Part shown: piece after piece, positions 29,868 through 38,213 of the stretch | How positions within the stretch are numbered: position 1 is the first letter of the stretch | Layout of the letters: each line of letters starts with the position of its first letter | The notes under the pieces: generated by a model | The model's database searches: none | Seen by the model: only the letters and a program-made list of their open reading frames with translations | What the model was told of the DNA's origin: nothing | Program-made: the position numbers and the translations under genes | Origin: Methylotetracoccus oryzae | GTDB taxonomy: Bacteria > Pseudomonadota > Gammaproteobacteria > Methylococcales > Methylococcaceae | DNA: 64,000 bases | Reading direction: 5' to 3' | NCBI RefSeq assembly: GCF_006175985.1 | Contig: NZ_SRSH01000024.1 | Coordinates: 1-64,000, forward strand

Positions 29868-32591
29868 GTGAACAGCAAATACGTCTACGCGTTTCACGAG
29901 GGCGACGGCAAAAACAAGCATCTGCTGGGTGGCAAGGGCGCCAACCTCTGCGAGATGACGCAGATCGGCCTGAACGTGCCGCCGGGCTTCGTCATCACGA
30001 CCGCGGCCTGTCTCGAATACCTCGACGGCAAGCGGCTGCCGAACGGCCTGATCGACGAGGTCCGCAGCCATGTCGCGGCGCTGGAGCAGAAAACCGGCAA
30101 GGGCTTCGGCGGCGCCGACAACCCGCTGCTGGTGTCGGTACGCTCCGGCTCGGCGATGTCGATGCCCGGCATGATGGACACCATCCTGAATCTCGGCCTG
30201 AACGGCCAGACCCTGCGAGGACTGATCGCGCAGACGCAAAACGAGCGCTTTGGTTACGATGCTTACCGTCGCTTCATCCAGCTGTTCGGCAAGGTCGCGC
30301 TCGGCGTACCCGATGAACTGTTCGACCGGCAATTCGACGAGGTCAAGCGCCAGGCCGGCGTCAAGGCCGACATCGGTCTGAACGCCGCCCATCTGAAGGA
30401 CATCGCCGAACGCTTTCTACTCGTCGTCAAGGAACATACCGGCAAGCCGTTCCCGGAAGACGTCTACGAGCAACTCGAGATCGCCATCCAGGCGGTTTTC
30501 AACTCGTGGATGGGCAAGCGCGCTGTCGACTACCGCCGGGAGTTCCACATTACGCCGGAAATGGCCAACGGCACGGCGGTCAACGTCGTGACGATGGTCT
30601 TCGGCAACATGGGCGATGACTGCGCAACCGGCGTCGGCTTCACGCGCAACCCCGGCACCGGTGAAAACGAAATGTACGGCGAGTACCTCGTCAACGCCCA
30701 GGGCGAGGACGTCGTCGCCGGTATCCGCACACCGAAACCGGTGCACGAGATGGCCACCGAGATGCCCGACCTGTACCGGCAGCTCGTCGAACTGCGGAAC
30801 AAGCTCGAAGGCCATTACAAGGAAGTCCAGGACTACGAGTACACCATCGAAAAGGGCGTGCTGTACTGCCTGCAGACCCGCAACGGCAAGATGAATGCGA
30901 CGGGCATGGTTCGCACCTCGGTCGAGATGGTCGGCGAAGGCCTGATCACCAAGGAGCAGTCCTTGCTCCGCGTGAACCCGGAACTGTTGGAACAGCTCCT
31001 GCATCCCGCACTGGATCCATCCCATTCGCAGGAGGCTTTGGCCCAGGGCCTGCCGGCCTCGCCGGGTGCCGCGAGCGGCCAGTGCGTATTCGATGCCGAT
31101 CAGGCCGAACTGCTGGGACGCAATGGCACGAAGGTCATCCTGGTCCGCGAGGAAACGAAACCGGAAGACATCCACGGTTTCTTCGCCTCCCAGGGCATAC
31201 TGACCAGCCGCGGCGGCAAGACCTCGCATGCGGCTGTCGTCGCGCGCGGCATGGGCAAGGCCTGCGTGGCCGGCGCGGAAGGGATCAAGGTGGATTCGCG
31301 CGCACGCATCGCGGTCATCGGCGACATCACACTGCGCGAGGGCGATGTCATCACAATCGACGGCAGCACCGGTAACGTCTATCTCGGCGAGATCCCGACC
31401 ATCCCGCCGGTCTTCTCCGACGAACTGAAGACCCTGCTGGGATGGGCCGACGAGCGGTCGCAGCTGAAGGTCATGGCGAACGCCGACACGCCGGCCGCGG
31501 CGCAGCGGGCCCGCGAATACGGCGCGATGGGTATCGGCCTGTGCCGCACCGAGCGCATGTTCAATGCGACCGACCGGCTGCCGGTGGTCGTCGAGATGAT
31601 CCTCGCGCACAACACGGAGGAGCGAAAGGCCGCGCTCGACAAGTTGCTGCCGTTCCAGCGCCAGGACTTCAAGGAGATCTTCACGGCGATGGCTCCGCGA
31701 CCGGTCACGGTGCGGCTGCTCGACCCGCCGATGCACGAATTCCTGCCCGGAGAGCATCAGCTGCTGGACGAGATCGAAGCGCTGAAGGAATACCGCCTGG
31801 CCGTCCGAGGGCGCAATGCCGCGGCAATGATGCTGGGCGGCATCGCGACCAGCGACATTGGCGAAGATCAGGTCAACGCCGTGATCGCGCGTAAGGAAGC
31901 GATGCTGAAAAAGGTCGCCGAACTGTTCGAGGTCAACCCGATGCTAGGCCACCGCGGTGTCCGGCTCGGCATCACCTACCCCGAGATCTACGAGATGCAG
32001 CTCCGCGGTATCCTCGAGGCGGCAGCCGAATGCCTCAAGGCCGGCGTCGCCGTCGCGCCCGAGATCATGGTGCCGCAGGTCATCAGCGCGGAGGAGCTCA
32101 AATGGGTCAAGACCTGCGTGGACCGGTTGCGCGGTGAGATCGAAGCCCAGTACGGCGTCACGCTGAACGTCAAGTTCGGCAGCATGATCGAAACCGTGCG
32201 GGCCTGCACCCGCGCCGATTCGCTCGCCGGCGTCGCCGAGTTCTTCTCGTTCGGGACCAACGATCTGACCCAGGCGACGCTGTCGTTCTCGCGCGAGGAC
32301 GCCGAGAACAAATTCCTGCCACTGTACATCGAGAGCGGCATCCTGAAGGACAACCCGTTCGAGGTGCTGGACGTCAACGGTGTGGGCACGCTGATGAAGA
32401 TGGCGGTCGAGCGCGGCAGGCAGACCAAACCGAATTTGAAGGTCGGTATCTGCGGTGAGCAAGGCGGTCATCCGGCCTCGATCCGCTTCTGCCAGGGCGT
32501 CGGACTCGACTATGTCTCGTGCTCCGCGCCCCGCGTGCCGGTCGCCCGGCTCGCGGCAGCCCATGCCAAGCTGCTGGCCGATCCCGCATAA
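29868..32591 (+). CDS. ppdK: pyruvate, phosphate dikinase
   Basis: A 907-residue enzyme that reversibly converts pyruvate, ATP and Pi to PEP, AMP and PPi. The ATP-grasp domain begins with the G-G-K-G-A-N-L-C-E-M loop. The phosphohistidine is in G-G-K-T-S-H-A-A-V-V-A-R-G-M-G near residue 455. The C-terminal PEP/pyruvate barrel has G-L-C-R-T-E-R-M-F, F-S-F-G-T-N-D-L-T-Q and G-I-C-G-E-Q-G-G-H-P. Length is as in the family. A GTG start with AAGGGAG is used. In methanotrophs this PPi-linked enzyme is common at the pyruvate/PEP node. Confidence 0.97.
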   Translation: MNSKYVYAFHEGDGKNKHLLGGKGANLCEMTQIGLNVPPGFVITTAACLEYLDGKRLPNGLIDEVRSHVAALEQKTGKGFGGADNPLLVSVRSGSAMSMPGMMDTILNLGLNGQTLRGLIAQTQNERFGYDAYRRFIQLFGKVALGVPDELFDRQFDEVKRQAGVKADIGLNAAHLKDIAERFLLVVKEHTGKPFPEDVYEQLEIAIQAVFNSWMGKRAVDYRREFHITPEMANGTAVNVVTMVFGNMGDDCATGVGFTRNPGTGENEMYGEYLVNAQGEDVVAGIRTPKPVHEMATEMPDLYRQLVELRNKLEGHYKEVQDYEYTIEKGVLYCLQTRNGKMNATGMVRTSVEMVGEGLITKEQSLLRVNPELLEQLLHPALDPSHSQEALAQGLPASPGAASGQCVFDADQAELLGRNGTKVILVREETKPEDIHGFFASQGILTSRGGKTSHAAVVARGMGKACVAGAEGIKVDSRARIAVIGDITLREGDVITIDGSTGNVYLGEIPTIPPVFSDELKTLLGWADERSQLKVMANADTPAAAQRAREYGAMGIGLCRTERMFNATDRLPVVVEMILAHNTEERKAALDKLLPFQRQDFKEIFTAMAPRPVTVRLLDPPMHEFLPGEHQLLDEIEALKEYRLAVRGRNAAAMMLGGIATSDIGEDQVNAVIARKEAMLKKVAELFEVNPMLGHRGVRLGITYPEIYEMQLRGILEAAAECLKAGVAVAPEIMVPQVISAEELKWVKTCVDRLRGEIEAQYGVTLNVKFGSMIETVRACTRADSLAGVAEFFSFGTNDLTQATLSFSREDAENKFLPLYIESGILKDNPFEVLDVNGVGTLMKMAVERGRQTKPNLKVGICGEQGGHPASIRFCQGVGLDYVSCSAPRVPVARLAAAHAKLLADPA

Positions 32592-32612
32592 CCGCCCGAT
32601 CGGCGTCCCATC

Positions 32613-32711
32613 CGGTCCCGGTGTCGCGCCCGGGACCGTCCCGTCCCGCCGGTGGTTATGTGGTATCCTCCGCGCCGAACCGGCCGTCCCCGCCCCGACG
32701 GGGACGGTCCC
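32613..32711 (+). promoter_or_regulatory. two GC hairpins with a mutually exclusive pairing, upstream of mtdB
   Basis: Hairpin 1 pairs 32613-32621 with 32630-32638 (9 bp, perfect). Hairpin 2 pairs 32684-32692 with 32699-32707 (9 bp, perfect). The segment 32632-32642 (GGGACCGTCCC) is also perfectly complementary over 11 bp to 32701-32711 (GGGACGGTCCC), which would break both hairpins. No T-tract follows either. It could be the ppdK terminator, an mtdB leader switch, or chance in GC-rich DNA. Confidence 0.4.
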
Positions 32712-32748
32712 ACCCGTCAAAACACCCAGAACCACCGAGGCGCGCTTC

Positions 32749-33654
32749 ATGGATAAGCCCTTTATCCTGCACATGTTCACCCCCGAGAAAAACCTCAGCC
32801 CGTTCGACGTGAACATGGGGCTGGACGCCGGCTGGGATGCACTGATTCCCTACCTGAACATCGAACTCGGCGAGATCACCGCACTGGTCCAGGACGTGAT
32901 CTTTTCCCGCAAGCCCAAGGGCCTGAAGCGCACCGGCATCTTCATCGGCGGACGCGACGTCAAGATGGCGATGGACATGCTGGCGGCGGCGAAAGCCTCG
33001 ATGGTGCCGGACTTCGGTTTCCAGGTGTCGGCCTTCGCGGACCCGAGCGGATCGTTCACGACCGCGGCGGCGATGGTCGCGATGGTCGAGCGGGAACTGA
33101 AGCAGCGTTTCGACACCGATCTCGCCGGCAAGAACGTGCTGGCGCTGGGCGGCACCGGCCCGGTCGGTCAGATCGCCGCCGTGCTCGCGGCGAAGGCCGG
33201 TGCGAACGTCAAGATCGTCGGTCGCCAACTCGAAAAGGCGCAGCGCGTCGCCGATTCGTGCAACGAAGCCTATGGGAACGGCGAGACCGCGATTGCGGGT
33301 GAGGCCGATGCCAACAAGGGCGAACTGATCAAGACGGCGGACGTCGTCTTCGCGACCGCCGCGGCCGGCATCGAAGTGTTGAGCGCGGAACTGGTCGCCG
33401 CAGGTCCGCAATTGAAGGTGGCCGCCGACGTCAATGCCGTGCCGCCCCCCGGTATCGCAGGTCTGGAAGCGCATCACAAAGGGACGCCGATCGCCGGATC
33501 GAAGAGCGGTGCCGTCGGCATCGGCGCGCTGGCCATCGGCGTGATCAAATACAAGGCGCAGCAGCGCCTGCTGGAACGCATGCGCGAGGGCAACCCCGAA
33601 TTCCTGGCTTACCACGACGCCTTTGCCGTCGCGCGGGAAGCCGTCCGGGAATAA
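32749..33654 (+). CDS. mtdB: methylene-tetrahydromethanopterin dehydrogenase, MtdB type (paralogue 1)
   Basis: A 301-residue enzyme that oxidises methylene-H4MPT to methenyl-H4MPT in the formaldehyde oxidation pathway of methylotrophs. The start M-D-K-P-F-I-L-H-M-F-T-P and S-P-F-D-V-N-M match MtdB rather than MtdA. The Rossmann loop G-G-T-G-P-V-G is at 134-140. The end of the second strand reads V-G-R-Q-L-E-K-A-Q with Arg159, as in the NADP-specific MtdA, which suggests NADP use. The ATG at 32749 has a GAGG site. A strong terminator separates it from paralogue 2. Confidence 0.9.
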   Translation: MDKPFILHMFTPEKNLSPFDVNMGLDAGWDALIPYLNIELGEITALVQDVIFSRKPKGLKRTGIFIGGRDVKMAMDMLAAAKASMVPDFGFQVSAFADPSGSFTTAAAMVAMVERELKQRFDTDLAGKNVLALGGTGPVGQIAAVLAAKAGANVKIVGRQLEKAQRVADSCNEAYGNGETAIAGEADANKGELIKTADVVFATAAAGIEVLSAELVAAGPQLKVAADVNAVPPPGIAGLEAHHKGTPIAGSKSGAVGIGALAIGVIKYKAQQRLLERMREGNPEFLAYHDAFAVAREAVRE

Positions 33655-33682
33655 GTCCGGGATCGCACCCGACGGGCCCATC

Positions 33683-33708
33683 GAAAAAGCCGGCTAGCCG
33701 GCTTTTTC
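33683..33708 (+). terminator. Rho-independent terminator after mtdB paralogue 1
   Basis: A perfect inverted repeat, GAAAAAGCCGGC / GCCGGCTTTTTC around TA, ends in a T-run. It lies 29 bases after the stop and 67 bases before the next gene, so the two paralogues are probably transcribed separately. The A-run means it could also work on the minus strand. Confidence 0.85.
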
Positions 33709-33774
33709 CCTGTCAGGGCCCCGGTTACGCTGCTACCCTATGCCGATCTGATTGACCGAACCCGAGGCGACACC

Positions 33775-34680
33775 ATGGAAAAGCGTTCCATTCTTCACAT
33801 GTTCGATCCGATGCCGCATGTGAGCCCATTCGACATCAACATGGCGGTGGACGCAGGCTTCGATGTGCTCGTGCCTTATGACAACGCACAGACCGAGCAG
33901 GTCAACGGCCTGGTGCAGGATGCGATCTTCTCGCGCGGCCCGGCCGGCGTGAAGCGGACCGGCGTGTTCATCGGCGGACGCGACATCGGCGTCGCGCTGA
34001 ACATGCTTGATGCGGCGAGGAAAGCCATGGTGCCCCCATTCGAGGTATCGGTGCTGGCCGATCCCAGCGGCGCCTTCACGACGGCCGCCGCGCTGGTCGC
34101 ACTGGTCGAGAAGAAGCTCAAGGATCGTCATGGCCTCTCGCTCAAGGGACAACAGGGCGTCGTCTTCGGCGGCACCGGCCCGGTCGGCGTCGCCACCGGG
34201 GTCATCGCCTCCCTCGCCGGTGCGGACGTCACGCTGGTCGATCCGTTCAACATCGCCGCGGCGATGGAGAAGGCCGACGAATACAACCAGCGCTGCGGCA
34301 GCACGCTGCGCGGCACCTTCGCCAGCTCGGACGCCGACAAGGCGCGTCTGATCAGCAAGGCCGACATCGTGTTCTGTACCGCCAAGGCGGGGGTCCAGGT
34401 TTTGAACGCGTCGGTCCTCGCCGACGCCAAGGAGCTCAAGGTCGCAGGTGACGTCAATGCCGTGCCACCGCTCGGCATCGAAGGCATCAAGCTGAAGCAT
34501 TGCGGCGAACCGCTGGTCCATGCGACCGGCAGCCCCGGCGCCGTCGGCATCGGTGCGCTGGCCATCGGCGACATCAAGTACCAGCTGCAGAACCGGCTGC
34601 TGGCCCTGCTGCTCGAGACGGACAGGCCGGTGTTCCTGGATTTCCGTGCCGCATTCGAGAAGGCGCGCGAGCTGGTGTAG
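33775..34680 (+). CDS. mtdB: methylene-tetrahydromethanopterin dehydrogenase, MtdB type (paralogue 2)
   Basis: A 301-residue paralogue of the preceding gene, beginning M-E-K-R-S-I-L-H-M-F-D-P with S-P-F-D-I-N-M-A-V-D-A-G-F, closer to classical MtdB at the N-terminus. The nucleotide loop G-G-T-G-P-V-G is at 132-138. The second strand ends L-V-D-P-F-N with Asp156, an acidic residue that normally favours NAD over NADP. It has the same length as paralogue 1. Its TAG stop coincides with the start of the REP-like repeats that follow. Confidence 0.9.
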   Translation: MEKRSILHMFDPMPHVSPFDINMAVDAGFDVLVPYDNAQTEQVNGLVQDAIFSRGPAGVKRTGVFIGGRDIGVALNMLDAARKAMVPPFEVSVLADPSGAFTTAAALVALVEKKLKDRHGLSLKGQQGVVFGGTGPVGVATGVIASLAGADVTLVDPFNIAAAMEKADEYNQRCGSTLRGTFASSDADKARLISKADIVFCTAKAGVQVLNASVLADAKELKVAGDVNAVPPLGIEGIKLKHCGEPLVHATGSPGAVGIGALAIGDIKYQLQNRLLALLLETDRPVFLDFRAAFEKARELV

Positions 34681-34812
34681 CGTGCGCTATGCGCACGAAT
34701 AGCGTTCCGCGCGGGAGGCGGGCAACACGCGCACGAATAATGTTCCGCGCGCACGGCGCGCGCTACAAATGCTCGCGGGTAGCGTGCGCTGTGCGCACGG
34801 ATGATGGCCGCC
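34678..34812. repeat. cluster of three REP-like palindromic repeats
   Basis: Three diverged units built on TAGCGTGCGC-NN-GCGCACG, followed by AAT-or-GAT and TTCCGCGC, occur within 135 bases: near 34678-34715, 34725-34768 (partly inverted) and 34779-34806. The first unit begins at the mtdB stop codon. Each is a self-complementary hairpin. A related palindrome is near 9220. They resemble the dispersed GTAGCGTGCGC-type intergenic repeats of many gammaproteobacteria. Confidence 0.7.
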
Positions 34813-34849
34813 GGCCAACCGGCCGTCACCAACAGATTCGCCCCGGATA

Positions 34850-36607
34850 GTGGCGGACATGCTGTTTCACCCCAGACCCCGCACCATCGCTCGACGCGCG
34901 GTTCCCGCTAAGACCGAACTCGCTGCACTGCCGGAGCTCCTGCGGCGCGTCTACGCGGGGCGCCGGATCATGGCAGCCGACGAACTCGACCACTCCCTCG
35001 CCCGCCTGCCATCACCACGGCTGTTGTCGGGCATCGATCAAGCGGTAAGCCTGCTTGCAGACGCGATTCGGGCCGATCGGGCCCTGCTGGTCATCGCCGA
35101 CTTCGATGCCGACGGTGCGACCAGCTGTGCGGTCGCGCTGCAAGGCCTGCGCGCGCTCGGAGCACGGCGCGTCGACTTCCTGGTACCGAACCGCTTCGAG
35201 TTTGGCTATGGCCTGACCCCGGAAATCGTTCAGGTCGCACAGAGCCGTCAGCCGGACGTGCTGATCACCGTCGACAACGGCATCTCCTCGCACGAAGGCG
35301 TTCGCGCCGCCCGGGATCTGGGCTGGCAGGTCGTCGTCACCGATCACCATCTGCCCGGCGCGACGCTGCCCGAGGCGGACGCGATCGTCAATCCGAACCT
35401 GTCGGGCGACGCCTTCCCGAGCAAGGCGATGGCCGGCGTCGGCGTGATGTTCTACGTGCTCAGCGCGCTGCGCTCGCGGCTACGTGCAACGGGCTGGTTC
35501 GGCGGCAGTCGTCCCGAGCCCAATCTGGCGGAACTGCTCGACTACGTCGCACTTGGCACGGTCGCCGACGTCGTCCCGTTCGATTTCGTGAACCGCATAC
35601 TGGTGCACCAGGGGCTGCAACGCATTCGAAGCGGCCGGGTGCATCCCGGCATCACCGCATTGCTGCAGGTCGCAGGCAAGACGCACACCGGCCTGACCGC
35701 CGAAGACCTCGGCTTCGCGATCGCTCCGCGCCTGAATGCGGCCGGACGGTTGGAGGACATGAGTCTCGGCATCGCCTGTCTGCTGGCCAACGACAAGGAT
35801 GAAGCCCTGACGCTGGCAACGCGGCTGGACGAGCTGAACCGGCAGCGCAAGGAAATCGAGCGGCAGATGAAGGAGGATGCGCTGGTCCATGTCCGGCGGC
35901 TGGACGCCATCGACACCCCGCTCGAGCGCGGCGGGCTGTGTCTGTTCGATGAAGCCTGGCACGCCGGTGTCGTCGGCCTGCTCGCCGCGCGCATCAAGGA
36001 CCGCTTCCATCGCCCCGTCATCGCTTTCGCCGAAGCCGCGAACGGCGAACTCAAAGGCTCGGCCCGATCCATCCCGGGCCTGCATATTCGTGACCTGCTC
36101 AGCGACATGGCCGCAGCCCATCCGGGCCTGATCGGGCGTTTCGGCGGGCATGCGATGGCCGCCGGCCTGAGTATCCCACGCGAACACCTCGACGCATTCC
36201 GCGATTGTTTCGGGCGCATGGTGGGCGAGCGCCTGGGGGGCACCGAGGAAGGCCTGCTGCTACACAGCGACGGCGCGCTGGAGCCGGGGCAGATCGACAT
36301 CGGCACGGCCGAGTCGCTCCGCGCAGCCGGTCCCTGGGGACAGGCCTTCCCCGAACCACTGTTCGACGGCGCGTTCGATGTGGTCGAGCGCGCCGTCGTC
36401 GGCGCCCAACACCTGAAGCTGCAACTGCGCCCGACCGGAACCGACCGCCGCGTCGACGCGATCGCGTTTTTCGTCGACGAACCCCGCCAATGGCTGGGCG
36501 TCGACCGCATCACCGCGGCCTACCGGCTCGACGTCAACGACTTCCGCGGCAATCGGACCGTGCAGTTGAAGATCGAGTACATGGAAGGGACCCGAACGGC
36601 CGGCTGA
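34850..36607 (+). CDS. recJ: single-stranded-DNA-specific exonuclease RecJ
   Basis: A 585-residue 5'-3' ssDNA exonuclease used in recombination and mismatch repair. DHH-family motifs are visible: A-D-F-D-A-D-G-A-T-S (about 83-92), V-D-N-G-I (about 141), T-D-H-H-L-P-G (about 164-170), and the DHHA1 domain with G-G-H-A-M-A-A-G-L near 430. An OB-fold region ends the protein. The GTG at 34850 is used; ATG 34859 is an alternative. It starts right after the REP-like repeats. Confidence 0.95.
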   Translation: MADMLFHPRPRTIARRAVPAKTELAALPELLRRVYAGRRIMAADELDHSLARLPSPRLLSGIDQAVSLLADAIRADRALLVIADFDADGATSCAVALQGLRALGARRVDFLVPNRFEFGYGLTPEIVQVAQSRQPDVLITVDNGISSHEGVRAARDLGWQVVVTDHHLPGATLPEADAIVNPNLSGDAFPSKAMAGVGVMFYVLSALRSRLRATGWFGGSRPEPNLAELLDYVALGTVADVVPFDFVNRILVHQGLQRIRSGRVHPGITALLQVAGKTHTGLTAEDLGFAIAPRLNAAGRLEDMSLGIACLLANDKDEALTLATRLDELNRQRKEIERQMKEDALVHVRRLDAIDTPLERGGLCLFDEAWHAGVVGLLAARIKDRFHRPVIAFAEAANGELKGSARSIPGLHIRDLLSDMAAAHPGLIGRFGGHAMAAGLSIPREHLDAFRDCFGRMVGERLGGTEEGLLLHSDGALEPGQIDIGTAESLRAAGPWGQAFPEPLFDGAFDVVERAVVGAQHLKLQLRPTGTDRRVDAIAFFVDEPRQWLGVDRITAAYRLDVNDFRGNRTVQLKIEYMEGTRTAG

Positions 36608-36618
36608 GGTCGAGCCGG

Positions 36619-37809
36619 TCAGGCCAGTCGCGCCGCGAGCACCTGGGCAACTTCCGCGTCGCTCAGAACGACAGGGTTCGTCTTCATGCTGGAACCGCGA
36701 CAGTTGGCGATGATCCGTGGGAAATCAGCCTCGGCGACCCCCAGCGTCGACAAGCCCGGCAGCGCCATCGTTTCGGTCCACTCATCCAAAACGGCAACCA
36801 GCCGGTCCTGGGCTTCACTGTCGGCGGGAACGTCCTGCGCGGCGAACAGGCGGCCGACCGCAGCATATTTCGCCAGGGCCGGATTGCCCGGATCGCGCGC
36901 GCGCATCACCTCGATATTGACCCGGGTCGCGGCGGCGACGAGTGTGCCGCACACCACACCGTGCGGGATCGGGAACAAGGAACCGAGCGGCTGGGCCAGC
37001 CCGTGAACGGACCCGAGGCCGGCCTGCGCCAGACAGATGCCGGACAACAGCGAGGCGAGCGCCATCCGTTCGCGCGCGGGCGCCGCGTCGTCTCCGCCCC
37101 GATACCACGCCAGCAGCCCGTCGCGTGCCGCGGCCATGCCGGTCAGCGCCAGCGCATCGGTGATCGGGTTGGCGCGAATTGACACGTAGGACTCGAGCAA
37201 CTGCGTGAACGCATCCATGCCGTTCGCCGCGATCAGGTCCGGCGGGCAGCTTGCGAGCAGATCCGGATCGAGGATCGCGAACTCGGCCATCAGCTTGTCA
37301 TCACGAAACGATTTCTTGAAGCCGTCCGGGCCGAGCCGGGACAGCACAGCGTTCTTGGTCGCCTCCGAGCCGGTGCCGGCCGTCGTCGGCACGGCGATGA
37401 ACGGTGTCGCCGGACCGCGATAAGGCAGTTCGGGACCGACGCCTTCGAGGTGATCCATGACCGAGTTGCCTGGTCCGAGCAAACCGGCGATCGCCTTGGC
37501 CGCATCGAGCACGCTGCCACCGCCGATAGCTACGACGGCATCGATTCCGGCTCCGCGCCATTCGGCCACGGCCGCGTCGACAATCTCCGGAGAGGGCTCG
37601 CCAAGGATACGTACGACATGCCAGGACAGGCCTGCGGCGTGCAGGGACTCGAACAGCGCCTCCGCGCGCGGCGTGCCGCTGAACGAGCGCGCGCCCAGCA
37701 CCAGCAGCAAACGCTGGCCGAACGGCGCCGCAATACCCGGCAATTTGTCGAGGCTGCCGGAACCGAACTCGATCCGCGGCAGACGGCCTATCGCGAAGGG
37801 TGCGATCAC
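36619..37809 (-). CDS. iron-containing alcohol dehydrogenase
   Basis: A 396-residue group III alcohol dehydrogenase. The NAD-binding G-G-G-S-V-L-D-A-A-K is near residue 97 and the iron-ligand region reads G-L-G-S-V-H-G-L-A-Q-P followed by F-P-I-P-H-G near 260-280. The GTG start is one base after the stop of the LsrG-like gene, so they are an operon. The substrate may be a primary alcohol, lactaldehyde or formaldehyde-derived compound; the sequence does not decide. Confidence 0.92.
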   Translation of the reverse strand: MIAPFAIGRLPRIEFGSGSLDKLPGIAAPFGQRLLLVLGARSFSGTPRAEALFESLHAAGLSWHVVRILGEPSPEIVDAAVAEWRGAGIDAVVAIGGGSVLDAAKAIAGLLGPGNSVMDHLEGVGPELPYRGPATPFIAVPTTAGTGSEATKNAVLSRLGPDGFKKSFRDDKLMAEFAILDPDLLASCPPDLIAANGMDAFTQLLESYVSIRANPITDALALTGMAAARDGLLAWYRGGDDAAPARERMALASLLSGICLAQAGLGSVHGLAQPLGSLFPIPHGVVCGTLVAAATRVNIEVMRARDPGNPALAKYAAVGRLFAAQDVPADSEAQDRLVAVLDEWTETMALPGLSTLGVAEADFPRIIANCRGSSMKTNPVVLSDAEVAQVLAARLA

Positions 37810-37810
37810 G

Positions 37811-38107
37811 TCAGCCCTCCGGATACAGCCCGTTCATCAGCACCCCGACGCGCGGCTCGGCCATCATGTCGGCCACCGCGTCGCGCCACGCGGCATAGTG
37901 CGGCGTGCCCTTGTGAGCCGCGGCATCCTCCGCCGATACGTAGGCCTCGTACAGGATGAAGCGGGTCGGGTCGTCGGGATTCTGCAGGACGTCGAAGCGC
38001 CGATTCCCGGGCTCTCGCACCGAGGCTGCGTGGTTGGCCACCGTGGCGGCGATGAAAGCCTCGAGGCAGTCGGGCTTTATGTGAACATGGACCAGAGTGA
38101 CATGCAT
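37811..38107 (-). CDS. LsrG-like antibiotic-biosynthesis-monooxygenase-fold protein
   Basis: A 98-residue ferredoxin-like (ABM) fold protein. M-H-V-T-L-V at the start, N-H-A-A-S-V-R-E-P-G-N-R-R-F-D-V-L-Q and H-K-G-T-P-H-Y match E. coli LsrG, which isomerises phospho-AI-2, and related quinol monooxygenases. No lsr transporter or kinase genes are nearby. It is paired with an iron alcohol dehydrogenase, so it more likely detoxifies a small carbonyl or quinol. The start at 38107 is selected from homology. Confidence 0.85.
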   Translation of the reverse strand: MHVTLVHVHIKPDCLEAFIAATVANHAASVREPGNRRFDVLQNPDDPTRFILYEAYVSAEDAAAHKGTPHYAAWRDAVADMMAEPRVGVLMNGLYPEG

Positions 38108-38213
38108 GGCGTGATTCCGATTGACACAGGATGCACCGCGCGCCGCCGCGGCACGAGCCACCCGGACAGTCCGGTGACTCGCGGCCGGTCAGCCGCGCGC
38201 TGCGCCGATGGTG

